Positions 1-7,179 of a stretch of 9,222 bases of DNA are shown here, piece after piece (positions within the stretch are counted from its first letter, which is position 1; the number at the start of each line of letters is the position of its first letter). This stretch comes from Shewanella sp. (lineage in GTDB: Bacteria; Pseudomonadota; Gammaproteobacteria; Enterobacterales; Shewanellaceae), in NCBI GenBank assembly GCA_004195335.1, contig SDWK01000399.1:1-9222 (forward strand), in the 5' to 3' direction. A program made the translations under genes and the position numbers. The notes beneath the pieces are model-generated. The model saw only the letters and a list, made by a program, of their open reading frames with translations. It was not told the origin of the DNA and searched no databases.

Positions 1-56
1 CATCAGTTTAATATCTACTGTTTATCATCGCCTATCTCTCTGCGCCAACGACTATC

Positions 57-108
57 CTCTCTACACCATCCATTGTGTGATTACAGCTCTCTACACTATT
101 CATTATGT
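57..108. repeat. Imperfect direct repeat, two 22-bp copies at 30-bp spacing
   Basis: Positions 57-78 and 87-108 match at 19 of 22 bases, both beginning CTCTCTACAC. A CTCTCT at 36-41 may be a third, decayed copy. No open reading frame with a plausible start covers the area. Function unknown; it may be simple-sequence drift in a non-coding gap. Confidence 0.5.
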
Positions 109-128
109 TTTTGCATAGGCAGGATACT

Positions 129-170
129 CGAGATTCGAGATTCGAGATTCGAGATTCGAGATTCGAGATT
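129..170. repeat. Tandem heptamer repeat, six perfect copies of CGAGATT
   Basis: Six uninterrupted identical copies of the 7-bp unit CGAGATT fill 129-170. The array lies in the non-coding gap downstream of the ABC transporter operon, about 90 bp past its terminator in the direction of transcription. A 7-bp unit is not a multiple of three and no gene crosses it, so it is a minisatellite-like array rather than a protein repeat. Perfect identity suggests recent expansion by slippage. The rest of 1-260 shows only the imperfect repeat at 57-108 and nothing else I can identify. Confidence 0.9.
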
Positions 171-260
171 GTATTGATATAAAGAGGATTAATACCCTGC
201 ATCAATACGCATTAAATTAACGAGCTTGAGTGGTTTAGATAATGGCTGATCTTAGCCTAT

Positions 261-289
261 AGAAAAGGCATCACAGATTATGATGCCTT
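261..289 (-). terminator. Rho-independent terminator of the ABC transporter operon
   Basis: A perfect 9-bp stem (AAGGCATCA at 265-273 with TGATGCCTT at 281-289) encloses a 7-base loop. Read on the minus strand the stem runs into TTTTCTAT. It lies 21 bp past the stop codon of the ATPase gene, as expected for the end of the leftward operon. Confidence 0.8.
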
Positions 290-310
290 GACTGGGGATG
301 AGGTTTTACC

Positions 311-1210
311 CTATGAGAATAGTTTATCTTCAAGGGTTCGGCCTTTCAGCAGCGCCTTGTATTTCCAACCATTTTGCGACAAAAGAGTAAAAAACTGAAT
401 TTCAATATCACTGATCTCTTCGACAGAGTAATGGATCAAATACTCATTCTCCTGTTTCTTCGTTACACTGTTTATGCCGGCTAAGCCTTCAAGGGCCGAG
501 ATGAAGAGTTGATCTTCGCATGCTTGCATCGAAACAGTGAGGTACTCATCGGTCATGTTCTCCTGTATTGAGACTGACTGACCAAGCTTGCCCTGATCGA
601 GATAGAGCACCTGATCACACAGTTTCTCAAGTTCATCCAGATTGTGTGAACTGATCACAAAAGTGATATCTGATGACAGGGTTCTGACTAACTCACGTAT
701 CACCTTCGCATTTGCAGGGTCGAGCCCCGCCGTTGGTTCATCTAATAAAACCAGCTGAGGCGAACCGATGAGAGCCTGAGCGATGGATGCTCGTTTACTC
801 ATACCATGACTTAGCGATTGTGGTTTTTGATCCACAACATGGGCAAGGTCGACCAGAGACAATACGCGCAGGCTTTCAGCCTTTGCTTGTTTAGTCGTTA
901 ACCCTTGTAGAGTACCAAATAGAGTGAATTGAGTGATCAGATTCAGGTTAGGGTCAAGAGTCGCATCTTGCGGAAGTGAGGCAACCTTACCAAGCAGCTG
1001 AGTACTGCCGGGCTTCTCTCCCATAATAGTCACTGAGCCACTGCTTGGTATTAAGTAACCACACAGTAGACTAAATAGGGTGGTTTTACCTGCACCATTG
1101 GGGCCGACCAGCGCGATAGGAGCCCCCGCTTTAAGCTCAATAGAGACTCTGTCGAGCGCGAGTTTACTGCCATAGGATTTTGTCAGCATTTCACATTTTA
1201 TCAGACTCAT
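311..1210 (-). CDS. ABC transporter ATP-binding protein (ABC-2 type exporter)
   Basis: ATP-hydrolysing subunit of an ABC exporter, acting at the cytoplasmic face of the inner membrane with the permease encoded just upstream. The 299-residue protein has a full nucleotide-binding domain: Walker A GPNGAGKTT at 36-44, Q-loop Gln81, a signature of form LSHGM at 133-137 instead of LSGGQ, Walker B LVLLDEP with Asp157 and Glu158, D-loop at 161-164 and switch His189. Residues from about 215 to the end form a C-terminal extension typical of ABC-2 (CcmA/NatA-like) ATPases. The start is firm: AAGGAG lies six bases before the ATG, inside the last codons of the permease, and the two genes overlap by ATGA, which implies translational coupling. 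The substrate cannot be told from sequence; NosF-, NatA- or antibiotic-exporter-like roles are all possible. Confidence 0.9.
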   Translation of the reverse strand: MSLIKCEMLTKSYGSKLALDRVSIELKAGAPIALVGPNGAGKTTLFSLLCGYLIPSSGSVTIMGEKPGSTQLLGKVASLPQDATLDPNLNLITQFTLFGTLQGLTTKQAKAESLRVLSLVDLAHVVDQKPQSLSHGMSKRASIAQALIGSPQLVLLDEPTAGLDPANAKVIRELVRTLSSDITFVISSHNLDELEKLCDQVLYLDQGKLGQSVSIQENMTDEYLTVSMQACEDQLFISALEGLAGINSVTKKQENEYLIHYSVEEISDIEIQFFTLLSQNGWKYKALLKGRTLEDKLFS

Positions 1211-2043
1211 AGTGAGCTCCTTTTCATGTAGGTTCTACCAAGGAAAAGTAACACCAGTGTCTGGATAACAGGGATTGGTGCATAAACAAAACTGCCCATT
1301 CCTTGTGTATTGATCATCAAACTTAACTGTGCACCTGGTAAGGTCCAGTGAAGGAGTCCGGCGAGTGATGGAATGTAGTTGTTGATGATTGAAAGTACGA
1401 CTGCGCTAATTGCCCAAAGCAGAATGGCGTAGATAGTCGCCTGCCTGGCTGAATTTGCATACAGGGAGAGAATGGCCATCAATGCCGTGAAGGGGGCAAG
1501 AATAATGACCATATTAATGAAAATGATAACTCCCGAAGTGAGTGCAGGCAGAAGCAATGTTGCGTCACGTGACATCGCAAGGAGCACGGTGGCTAAAATA
1601 GTAAACAGGAGTAATAGCGATTGAATCAGCATATGGCCGATATATCGACCAAAAAACAAGCTGTCCCGCCCCGTCCTTAACGTCAGAAATCTAAACGTGC
1701 CTCTCTGCTTGTCTGATGCAAACTGATCGGCTGAAACAAAAATACTGAAAATCGGAAAAATATAGAGTGCCGATATCCACAATATCGCCATCTCGGCGAC
1801 TTGCCATTGAAACAACTGGCTAATAGATTCCTCACCAAAAACGCTGGCGATCAGTTGTTTAAAGTCCGGGTTGAGCAGGAAGCTCGATGCACTCCGAATA
1901 GGGTACAGAAGGAGCAGTAACCATACGAGTGAGAAGGCGACGAGAGCGATCACTCCCCGAGGGTTAAATAATAATTTTTTTAATTCAAATTTGGCCAGTA
2001 TGAGCGTATTACGCATCAAGCCCGAGTCAGCGTTAGGTTCCAA
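1207..2043 (-). CDS. ABC-2 type transporter permease, TTG start
   Basis: Membrane-spanning partner of the ATPase that follows it with a 4-bp overlap. The 278-residue protein has six likely transmembrane segments at about 31-49, 84-104, 134-157, 163-192, 201-221 and 252-270. A charged cytoplasmic stretch after the second helix (SDKQRGTFRFLTLR, about 110-123) resembles the loop found in NosY/ABC2_membrane_2-type permeases, where a similar E/Q-R-G-T motif is common. The chosen start is TTG because AGGGA lies five bases before it. An ATG at codon 10 lacks a comparable ribosome-binding site but would also give a complete protein. Substrate unknown. No regulator of the pair is encoded in the window. 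Confidence 0.85.
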   Translation of the reverse strand: MEPNADSGLMRNTLILAKFELKKLLFNPRGVIALVAFSLVWLLLLLYPIRSASSFLLNPDFKQLIASVFGEESISQLFQWQVAEMAILWISALYIFPIFSIFVSADQFASDKQRGTFRFLTLRTGRDSLFFGRYIGHMLIQSLLLLFTILATVLLAMSRDATLLLPALTSGVIIFINMVIILAPFTALMAILSLYANSARQATIYAILLWAISAVVLSIINNYIPSLAGLLHWTLPGAQLSLMINTQGMGSFVYAPIPVIQTLVLLFLGRTYMKRSSL

Positions 2044-2092
2044 TGTGATCCCTTTTGTTTGCTATACCGATTAGATAGGTACAATAACACCT

Positions 2093-2126
2093 TAGAGTAC
2101 CGATAAATTTAACCAATGGTACTCTA
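2093..2126. promoter_or_regulatory. Candidate operator: 9-bp inverted repeat upstream of the ABC operon
   Basis: TAGAGTACC (2093-2101) and GGTACTCTA (2118-2126) are perfect inverted repeats separated by 16 bases, so their centres are 25 bp apart. A further GGTAC occurs at 2078-2082. They lie 50-83 bp upstream of the permease start, where a repressor could act. There is no T-tract, which argues against a terminator. I found no convincing -35/-10 pair nearby. The binding protein is unknown. Confidence 0.45.
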
Positions 2127-2133
2127 GAGGTCT

Positions 2134-2157
2134 TTGTTTCGTAAATAATTGTTTCGT
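2134..2157. repeat. Short direct repeat TTGTTTCGT x2 between yceH and the ABC operon
   Basis: TTGTTTCGT occurs at 2134-2142 and again at 2149-2157, a 15-bp period. It sits immediately next to the 9-bp inverted repeat in the same 135-bp intergenic gap. It could be a pair of protein half-sites, or chance in AT-rich DNA. Confidence 0.4.
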
Positions 2158-2178
2158 TCAGAATCAGATTTTAGTTTG

Positions 2179-2844
2179 TCAGTTAAGCAGATCGTGCAGT
2201 GCTTCTTTTAACATCGCCACTTCTTTTTCTAATAGTGACACCCGGTTTGATAAATTGTTAACCTCATCAGTGCACTCTTTTGGCGGTACGCTTTCAGGTA
2301 CAGGATTAGATTGCTCAGCAATGGGCGCCGATATCCCTTTTGACTGTTCGGAAAGTAATTCTTCGTAGCATGAATCTCTTCTGCCCGGTTCTCTGGCGAG
2401 TTGATGCACTATCGCGGGATCGGCTTGCGCCAAAGTGAGCAATGTTCTCTCTACGGCGGCAACATCTTCGAAATTGTGCAGTCGGTTACTTCTGGTCCTT
2501 AATTCACCTGGTGTTTGTGGACCACGCAGAAGCAGGAGGCAGACGAGGGCATATTGAGCCGAGCTTAATTGCAGGTCACTAAATTCCGTATTGCAGAATC
2601 GGTGTTTATATTTGACCACTCTGGAGCCAAAACCGCTTTGGTCTGTTACCTGTCTTCTTTTCATCAATGAATCGATGGCGACTTGTGTTTCGGTTTCAGT
2701 TATCGACAGCACAGGCTCTCGGCTTGATTTCTGATTACAGGCAAGTGTCAGTGAATTTAATGACAGGGGATATTGTTCAGGTGTAGTGATTTCCTTCTCG
2801 AGAAGGCATCCGATAACTCTTGCTTCATGGAGTGATAGTTTCAT
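2179..2844 (-). CDS. yceH: YceH family (UPF0502/DUF480) protein
   Basis: A 221-residue protein closely resembling Escherichia coli YceH (about 215 residues). Recognisable conserved blocks are [20 protein letters not shown] (8-27), [10 protein letters not shown] (35-44), [10 protein letters not shown] (70-79), HRFCNTEF (81-88), [15 protein letters not shown] (104-118) and LAREPGRR (149-156). The family is built of two winged-helix domains, here about 1-85 and 90-160. They are followed by a low-complexity linker (about 165-190) and a coiled-coil tail with heptad spacing (about 194-220). The winged helices suggest nucleic-acid binding, but the cellular role is not established. The start matches the family N-terminus. 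It has no visible Shine-Dalgarno sequence and lies only about 15 bp after the T-tract of the preceding terminator. Confidence 0.9.
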   Translation of the reverse strand: MKLSLHEARVIGCLLEKEITTPEQYPLSLNSLTLACNQKSSREPVLSITETETQVAIDSLMKRRQVTDQSGFGSRVVKYKHRFCNTEFSDLQLSSAQYALVCLLLLRGPQTPGELRTRSNRLHNFEDVAAVERTLLTLAQADPAIVHQLAREPGRRDSCYEELLSEQSKGISAPIAEQSNPVPESVPPKECTDEVNNLSNRVSLLEKEVAMLKEALHDLLN

Positions 2845-2858
2845 TTCAGGAGACTCAT

Positions 2859-2897
2859 AAAAAAAGCATAACTTTGTTATAACAGAGTCATGCTTTT
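2859..2897 (-). terminator. Strong Rho-independent terminator downstream of the cvfB-like gene
   Basis: A near-perfect 17-position hairpin: AAAAGCAT (2862-2869) pairs with ATGCTTTT (2890-2897), and ACTTTGTT (2871-2878) with AACAGAGT (2881-2888). It has one A/C mismatch and one G-U pair. On the minus strand it is followed by seven consecutive T (2865-2859). It fits termination of the leftward cvfB-like gene, whose stop is about 90 bp upstream. The T-tract ends only 14 bp before the yceH start codon. Confidence 0.8.
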
Positions 2898-2903
2898 AAT
2901 CAA
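2876..2903 (-). promoter_or_regulatory. Candidate sigma-70 promoter for yceH, inside the terminator hairpin
   Basis: On the minus strand TTGATT (2903-2898) and TATAAC (2881-2876) are separated by 16 bases, giving four and five matches to the consensus hexamers. Transcription would begin near 2869, leaving a leader of about 25 bases that lacks the upstream half of the hairpin. This would let yceH be transcribed independently of the terminator that overlaps it. Confidence 0.5.
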
Positions 2904-2984
2904 AGTGACGAATTATTAGATATCACCTTACTGCTTGAAAACTAGTCGAATCGTCCTAAGTAACTAGAATGGAGGCTCAGTAAC

Positions 2985-3818
2985 TCAATCGACCAATCGT
3001 ATTCCATCGACAGAGATGGTGATCTGTTTTGTTTTATATAAGCCACCGATGCTCTTCTTGAAGGCTTTTTTACTCATAGACAGCTTGGCATAAATTGCAT
3101 CGGCATCCGTCTTATCATTTAATGGCAGGAAACCACCGGCTTGTTTAAGCTTAAACATGATAGTTGTTGAATGCTTATCTAACTCTTCCTTGACCCCTTT
3201 TTGCAATATAAGGTCAATTTTGTCATCACTGCGAACTTGTTTAATGAAACCTTTCATTCGCTGACCAAAACTCAGTGTGCGGAACACTTCATTTTTGAAG
3301 ATCACGCCCCAATGGCTGTGATTAATAATCGCCTTGTAACCCAGATCGGTAGTGCCACCAATAATCAGATTAACCTCTTCACCAGCATCATAAGGAGGGG
3401 GTGTTTTGTCAAGAAATCTGTCGATTTTTGAAGAGGCGACGATGCGGTCATCGACATGACTTTGGTAAATGTAGACAAGGTAAGAGCGACCTTCCTCTAT
3501 TTCACGGTGTTGTTCACCGAAAGGAAGCAGTAGATCTTTGTCTAAACCCCAGTTTAGAAATGCACCAAATTGTCCGGTAGCGACGGCTTCTAAATAGGCG
3601 AATTGGCCTACTTCAGCTAAAGGCTTACGCGTGGTAGCAATGAGTTTATCTTCCGAGTCTAGGTAGATAAACACATCTAACATGTCGCCTAAGTTACACT
3701 CTTTTGGCATGACCTTGGTCGGTAAAAGTATTTGACCGAGTTCCTGTCCGTCTAAATAAACGCCAAATTCAACGATTTTAACGACTTCGAGTGTGCTGGT
3801 TTTGCCTATCTGTATCAT
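2985..3818 (-). CDS. CvfB/YitL family S1-domain RNA-binding protein
   Basis: A 277-residue protein matching the CvfB (conserved virulence factor B)/YitL family. In Gram-positive homologues three S1-like OB folds and a C-terminal winged helix bind RNA. Here the repeats fall at about 1-63 (VVKIVEFGVYLDG), 68-131 (ATGQFGAFLNWGLDKDLLLP, the best-conserved S1 motif) and 145-207 (with HSHWGVIFKNEVF). The winged helix is at about 215-277 (GGFLPLNDK then LSMSKKAFKKSIGGLYK). Family length is usually about 280, so it is complete. The ATG is preceded by AGAG about eight bases upstream, a modest ribosome-binding site. It is transcribed as its own unit, divergent from speA and closed by the hairpin at 2859-2897. 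The role in gammaproteobacteria is undefined. Confidence 0.85.
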   Translation of the reverse strand: MIQIGKTSTLEVVKIVEFGVYLDGQELGQILLPTKVMPKECNLGDMLDVFIYLDSEDKLIATTRKPLAEVGQFAYLEAVATGQFGAFLNWGLDKDLLLPFGEQHREIEEGRSYLVYIYQSHVDDRIVASSKIDRFLDKTPPPYDAGEEVNLIIGGTTDLGYKAIINHSHWGVIFKNEVFRTLSFGQRMKGFIKQVRSDDKIDLILQKGVKEELDKHSTTIMFKLKQAGGFLPLNDKTDADAIYAKLSMSKKAFKKSIGGLYKTKQITISVDGIRLVD

Positions 3819-3856
3819 GGAGTTCTCTATTGCTTACGACATATCGATGGCTGCTG

Positions 3857-3862
3857 ATTATA
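3857..3862 (-). promoter_or_regulatory. Possible -10 element of the cvfB-like gene
   Basis: A perfect TATAAT is read on the minus strand at 3862-3857, about 40 bp upstream of the ATG. No good -35 hexamer sits at 16-18 bp; TTACAG is at 20 bp. Position and hexamer favour a promoter, but support is partial. Confidence 0.4.
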
Positions 3863-4071
3863 GTGGAATATGAGCCATTAATCTGTAAGTGATTTGAATC
3901 TAACTGGACTAATTGAATGAAATTTAGCCGCGCAGAGTGCTCCCGCTAACATTCATGCTAATCTTCATCGATATAGTGCAAGTTAAACTTCACAAATTAT
4001 GTGCTGCAACCACTTGCAAAATAGTCATTTGAGGTGTTTAATCGCGCTCCTTTAATTTGGTTAGTGTCATC

Positions 4072-4103
4072 TATAATGGCAGGCCGATTTAAGTTAGTAT
4101 AAT
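4072..4103 (+). promoter_or_regulatory. Two possible -10 hexamers upstream of speA in the divergent intergenic region
   Basis: Perfect TATAAT hexamers occur at 4072-4077 and 4098-4103; neither has a good -35 at 16-18 bp. If either is used, speA carries a leader of roughly 140-170 bases. The rest of the gap between the cvfB-like start and speA (3819-4247) shows only a small palindrome-like motif AAGTT-A-AACTT at 3980-3990 and a weak GCATC/GATGC pairing at 4115-4119 and 4139-4143. I see no RNA gene or recognisable riboswitch in it. Confidence 0.35.
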
Positions 4104-4247
4104 CATGCTTTGGTGCATCTTGACTGGTTACGCAAGTTGATGCTTTGCGGCTAATGACGAATGGTCTGACTAAATTCGTTTTAAATAACAGTATCGACAA
4201 TTATGCTTGATACTATTTTATCTGGGTTATATACAGGTTTAAAGAAT

Positions 4248-6161
4248 ATGAGTGATTGGTCTATTAATGATGCCCGCACTGGGTACAACGTTAATTATTG
4301 GAGTCAGGGGCTCTATGGGATAAGTGACAGCGGGGAAGTCACCGTTTCTCCCGATCCCTCTCACCCTGAATACAGTATAGGGCTAAATGAACTTGCCAAA
4401 GACATGGTCAAGTCAGGAGTGGCATTGCCAGTGCTGCTTAGATTCCCTCAGATCTTGCATCACAGAGTACACAGCGTTTGTCAGGCATTTAATCAGGCGA
4501 TACAAAAGTATCAATATCAAGCCGATTACCTGTTGGTTTACCCGATTAAGGTTAATCAGCAACAAACCGTTGTAGAAGAAATTTTGGCCAGCCAGATTTC
4601 TAAAGAAGTACCACAATTGGGACTCGAAGCAGGCAGTAAGCCTGAGTTAATGGCAGTGCTTGCCATGGCTCAGAAAGCCAGCTCAGTGATCATCTGTAAT
4701 GGCTATAAAGATGTCGAATATATTCGTCTGGCCTTAATCGGTGAAAAACTGGGTCATCAAGTTTTCATTGTCTTAGAAAAGTTATCTGAACTTAAGATCA
4801 TTCTTGAAGAAGCGAAAAAACTGGGTGTTACGCCTAGGTTAGGTTGCCGGGTACGTCTTGCGTTTCAAGGTAAAGGCAAGTGGCAAGCCAGTGGCGGAGA
4901 GAAATCAAAATTTGGCCTTTCGGCTTCGCAGGTACTTACCGTTATCGACTCATTGAAACAAGAGCAGATGTTAGACTCTTTGCAGTTGTTACATTTTCAC
5001 CTTGGTTCTCAAATTGCCAATATCAGAGATATTCGTCAAGGGGTGAGTGAAGCCGGGCGTTTCTACTGTGAGCTGCAAAAACTCGGTGCTAATGTAAAGT
5101 GCTTCGACGTTGGTGGTGGTCTGGCCGTCGATTACGACGGTACCCGTAGCCAGAGTTCTAGCTCGATGAACTACGGATTGACCGAATACGCCAATAATAT
5201 CGTGAGTGTGCTTACCGATCTTTGTAATGAATATGATGAGCCGATGCCTAGAATAATCTCTGAGTCGGGTCGCTATCTTACGGCACATCATGCTGTGTTG
5301 ATCACAGATGTCATCGGTATCGAAGCGTATAAACCAGAAGTCATTGAGTCGCCAGAGGTCGATGCGCCGCAGCTTCTGCATAATATGTGGCAATCTTGGA
5401 GCGAAGTCAGTGGCAGAGCCGATCAACGTGCCTTGATTGAGATTTATCATGATTGTCAAAGCGATCTGAGCGAGGTGCATTCACTGTTTGCACTAGGGCA
5501 ACTGAGTTTATCTGAAAGAGCATGGGCCGAGCAGGTCAACCTTAGGGTTTGCCATGAGCTACGTGATGTGATGAGTCCAAAATATCGTTTTCATCGACCC
5601 ATCATCGATGATTTAAACGAAAAACTGGCCGATAAGTTTTTTGTTAATTTCTCGCTATTTCAGTCACTGCCAGATGCGTGGGGAATCGATCAAGTGTTCC
5701 CTATCATGCCACTCTCAGGTCTCGATAAGGCGCCTGAGCGCCGTGCGGTTATATTAGATATCACCTGTGACTCTGATGGTACTATCGATCAATATGTCGA
5801 TGGTCAGGGAATTGAAACCACATTACCCGTCCCTGCCTGGAGTGCCGAGAGCCCGTATTTGATTGGTTTCTTCCTTGTTGGGGCATATCAGGAGATCTTG
5901 GGTGATATGCATAACCTGTTCGGAGACACTAACTCGGCAGTGGTACGTCTCGATGAAGATGGTAGAACCAATATCGAATCAGTATTGGCTGGAGACACCG
6001 TGGCGGACGTACTTAGGTATGTGAACCTCGATGCCGTATCGTTTATGCGTACCTATGAAGAGCTGGTCAATAAGCATATTCAAGAAGATGAGAGAGCGAA
6101 TATTCTCGAAGAGTTACAGCTAGGGTTGAAGGGTTATACTTACCTGGAAGACTTCTCATAG
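4248..6161 (+). CDS. speA: Biosynthetic arginine decarboxylase
   Basis: PLP-dependent decarboxylase converting L-arginine to agmatine and CO2 (EC 4.1.1.19), first step of putrescine synthesis from arginine. Numbering from the chosen Met gives 637 residues, the usual size for Shewanella/Vibrio enzymes (E. coli 658). The PLP lysine is Lys101 in [17 protein letters not shown] lies at 249-255, the glycine-rich phosphate loop FDVGGGL at 286-292, ESGR at 339-342, and the active-site cysteine in DITCDSDG is Cys507. The C-terminus GYTYLEDF is typical. A longer frame opens at an ATG at 4203, but it has no Shine-Dalgarno. The internal ATG at 4248 has AGG ten bases upstream and begins [14 protein letters not shown], the family N-terminus. 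speD follows after 58 bp and speB after that, forming a polyamine operon. Confidence 0.97.
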   Translation: MSDWSINDARTGYNVNYWSQGLYGISDSGEVTVSPDPSHPEYSIGLNELAKDMVKSGVALPVLLRFPQILHHRVHSVCQAFNQAIQKYQYQADYLLVYPIKVNQQQTVVEEILASQISKEVPQLGLEAGSKPELMAVLAMAQKASSVIICNGYKDVEYIRLALIGEKLGHQVFIVLEKLSELKIILEEAKKLGVTPRLGCRVRLAFQGKGKWQASGGEKSKFGLSASQVLTVIDSLKQEQMLDSLQLLHFHLGSQIANIRDIRQGVSEAGRFYCELQKLGANVKCFDVGGGLAVDYDGTRSQSSSSMNYGLTEYANNIVSVLTDLCNEYDEPMPRIISESGRYLTAHHAVLITDVIGIEAYKPEVIESPEVDAPQLLHNMWQSWSEVSGRADQRALIEIYHDCQSDLSEVHSLFALGQLSLSERAWAEQVNLRVCHELRDVMSPKYRFHRPIIDDLNEKLADKFFVNFSLFQSLPDAWGIDQVFPIMPLSGLDKAPERRAVILDITCDSDGTIDQYVDGQGIETTLPVPAWSAESPYLIGFFLVGAYQEILGDMHNLFGDTNSAVVRLDEDGRTNIESVLAGDTVADVLRYVNLDAVSFMRTYEELVNKHIQEDERANILEELQLGLKGYTYLEDFS

Positions 6162-6182
6162 GGTAACGATATTAACTTAGAG

Positions 6183-6199
6183 CAGGCTTAATGAGCCTG
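6183..6199 (+). promoter_or_regulatory. Small hairpin between speA and speD
   Basis: CAGGCT (6183-6188) and AGCCTG (6194-6199) form a 6-bp stem with a 5-base loop, extendable by one G-U pair. It lies 21 bp past the speA stop and has no T-tract. It may stabilise the upstream mRNA or tune relative expression of speA and speD; a terminator is unlikely. The speD ribosome-binding site GGGTGA follows directly. Confidence 0.35.
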
Positions 6200-6219
6200 T
6201 AACCGGGTGACTCTATAGT

Positions 6220-7149
6220 ATGTTTTTTGAAGGTTCTGAAAAAAAAATTGAAGTGGTCGTGTCCTCTACGACCCCATCTTTACGACAATTGGGTGATGGT
6301 TTTTGGGCTGAGATAGTCGCGAGCGCAAATGCCGAAATTCTCTCAAAGCTATCTAATGCTCATTGCGATGCTTACATTCTTAGTGAATCCAGCCTTTTTG
6401 TCTGGGAGCATAAGTTTCTGATGCTAACTTGTGGAACAACCACGCTTGCGGATGCAGTGCTCTTGTTTGTTGATAAGCTGGGCGGTAGCGCGATAGCTGC
6501 TGCCAGTTATCAGAGAAAGAGCGAGTCGCTGTCCCATCTTCAGGCAAGTAGCTTCGAATGTGACCTGTCACGCTTAAGAAACAAAATCCCTGGGCGCGCA
6601 TATCGTGTTGGCCACTTAGATACCCATCATCATTATATTTTTTGTGCCGACACCAAAGCACAATTGAGTCCACCTCAGAACAGTGGTCAGCTGCTGATGT
6701 ATCACATCAAGGGTGATGTCGCCGAGTACCTAAGAAGTGATAAACAATCTAGCCGTGGGATCAGAGATATTCTTCGACTCGATTGCCTCTTCCCGGACTT
6801 CATGTTTGATGATCATCTTTTCGAGCCCTTTGGTTACTCAATTAATGGGCTGTGGAATGAGAAATATATGACAATCCATATCACTCCTCAAGAAAAGGGG
6901 TCTTATGTGAGTATCGAAACAAACTTGCACTTTTCTCAAGCCTCGTTCAATATATTCTCCGAACTGTTAAATATATTAAACCCTCGAAGTTGGGATGTTA
7001 TCGGTTTCAATACCAAAATTACCGCTGACGGTTTTCCCGCTTGTATCTCAGTGGCGAGTTGTTCACTATCGATAACCCCAAGTGACACTGTTTATTTCAA
7101 TCAATATCATCAGCAGAGTAATGAAGTGCTGATCCCTGAATCCTTATAA
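6220..7149 (+). CDS. speD: S-adenosylmethionine decarboxylase proenzyme, eukaryotic-type
   Basis: Pyruvoyl enzyme that would convert S-adenosylmethionine to decarboxylated AdoMet, the aminopropyl donor for spermidine synthesis (EC 4.1.1.50). The 309 residues match the eukaryotic family (human 334), not the short E. coli or Bacillus SpeD. The N-terminus FFEGSEKKIEV (2-12) matches human FFEGTEKLLEV. The self-cleavage site LSESS gives cleavage between Glu56 and Ser57, with Ser57 becoming the pyruvoyl group. Cys71 in TCGTT, Ser207 in GYSING and His220 in TIHITP correspond to human Cys82, Ser229 and His243. Aligned by eye, Glu247 is Gln224, and the human buried charged residues Lys80, Asp174 and Glu178 become Leu69, Gln153 and Gln157; Glu256 is kept as Glu233. 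GGGTGA lies about ten bases before the ATG. It lies between speA and speB in one operon. Activity as an AdoMet decarboxylase is inferred. Confidence 0.9.
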   Translation: MFFEGSEKKIEVVVSSTTPSLRQLGDGFWAEIVASANAEILSKLSNAHCDAYILSESSLFVWEHKFLMLTCGTTTLADAVLLFVDKLGGSAIAAASYQRKSESLSHLQASSFECDLSRLRNKIPGRAYRVGHLDTHHHYIFCADTKAQLSPPQNSGQLLMYHIKGDVAEYLRSDKQSSRGIRDILRLDCLFPDFMFDDHLFEPFGYSINGLWNEKYMTIHITPQEKGSYVSIETNLHFSQASFNIFSELLNILNPRSWDVIGFNTKITADGFPACISVASCSLSITPSDTVYFNQYHQQSNEVLIPESL

Positions 7150-7179
7150 TGATGATTCTTATTAATTTATGGAACTTTT

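Noticed and set aside
129..170. CRISPR-like array
   Set aside because: The unit is only 7 bp and there are no spacers or cas genes.
2862..2897. Terminator acting on the plus strand
   Set aside because: The hairpin is nearly symmetric but no rightward gene ends there; the longer T-tract faces the minus strand.
3841..3974. 9-bp inverted repeat ATATCGATG / CATCGATAT, 116 bp apart
   Set aside because: Contains the self-palindrome ATCGAT and a 9-bp match is not unlikely by chance in a gap of this size.
4105..4140. 11-codon frame in the speA leader as a leader peptide
   Set aside because: No ribosome-binding site and no arginine or other regulatory codon run, so attenuation is unsupported.
3997..4200. 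67-residue minus-strand frame upstream of speA
   Set aside because: No recognisable similarity, no ribosome-binding site, and it covers the expected speA promoter/leader region.
4203..4247. N-terminal extension of SpeA from the ATG at 4203
   Set aside because: No Shine-Dalgarno upstream and the extra 15 residues have no family counterpart; the Met at 4248 matches the known N-terminus.
4989..5480. 163-residue antisense frame inside speA
   Set aside because: It is opposite a fully conserved enzyme gene and shows no family motif; a shadow of speA codon use.
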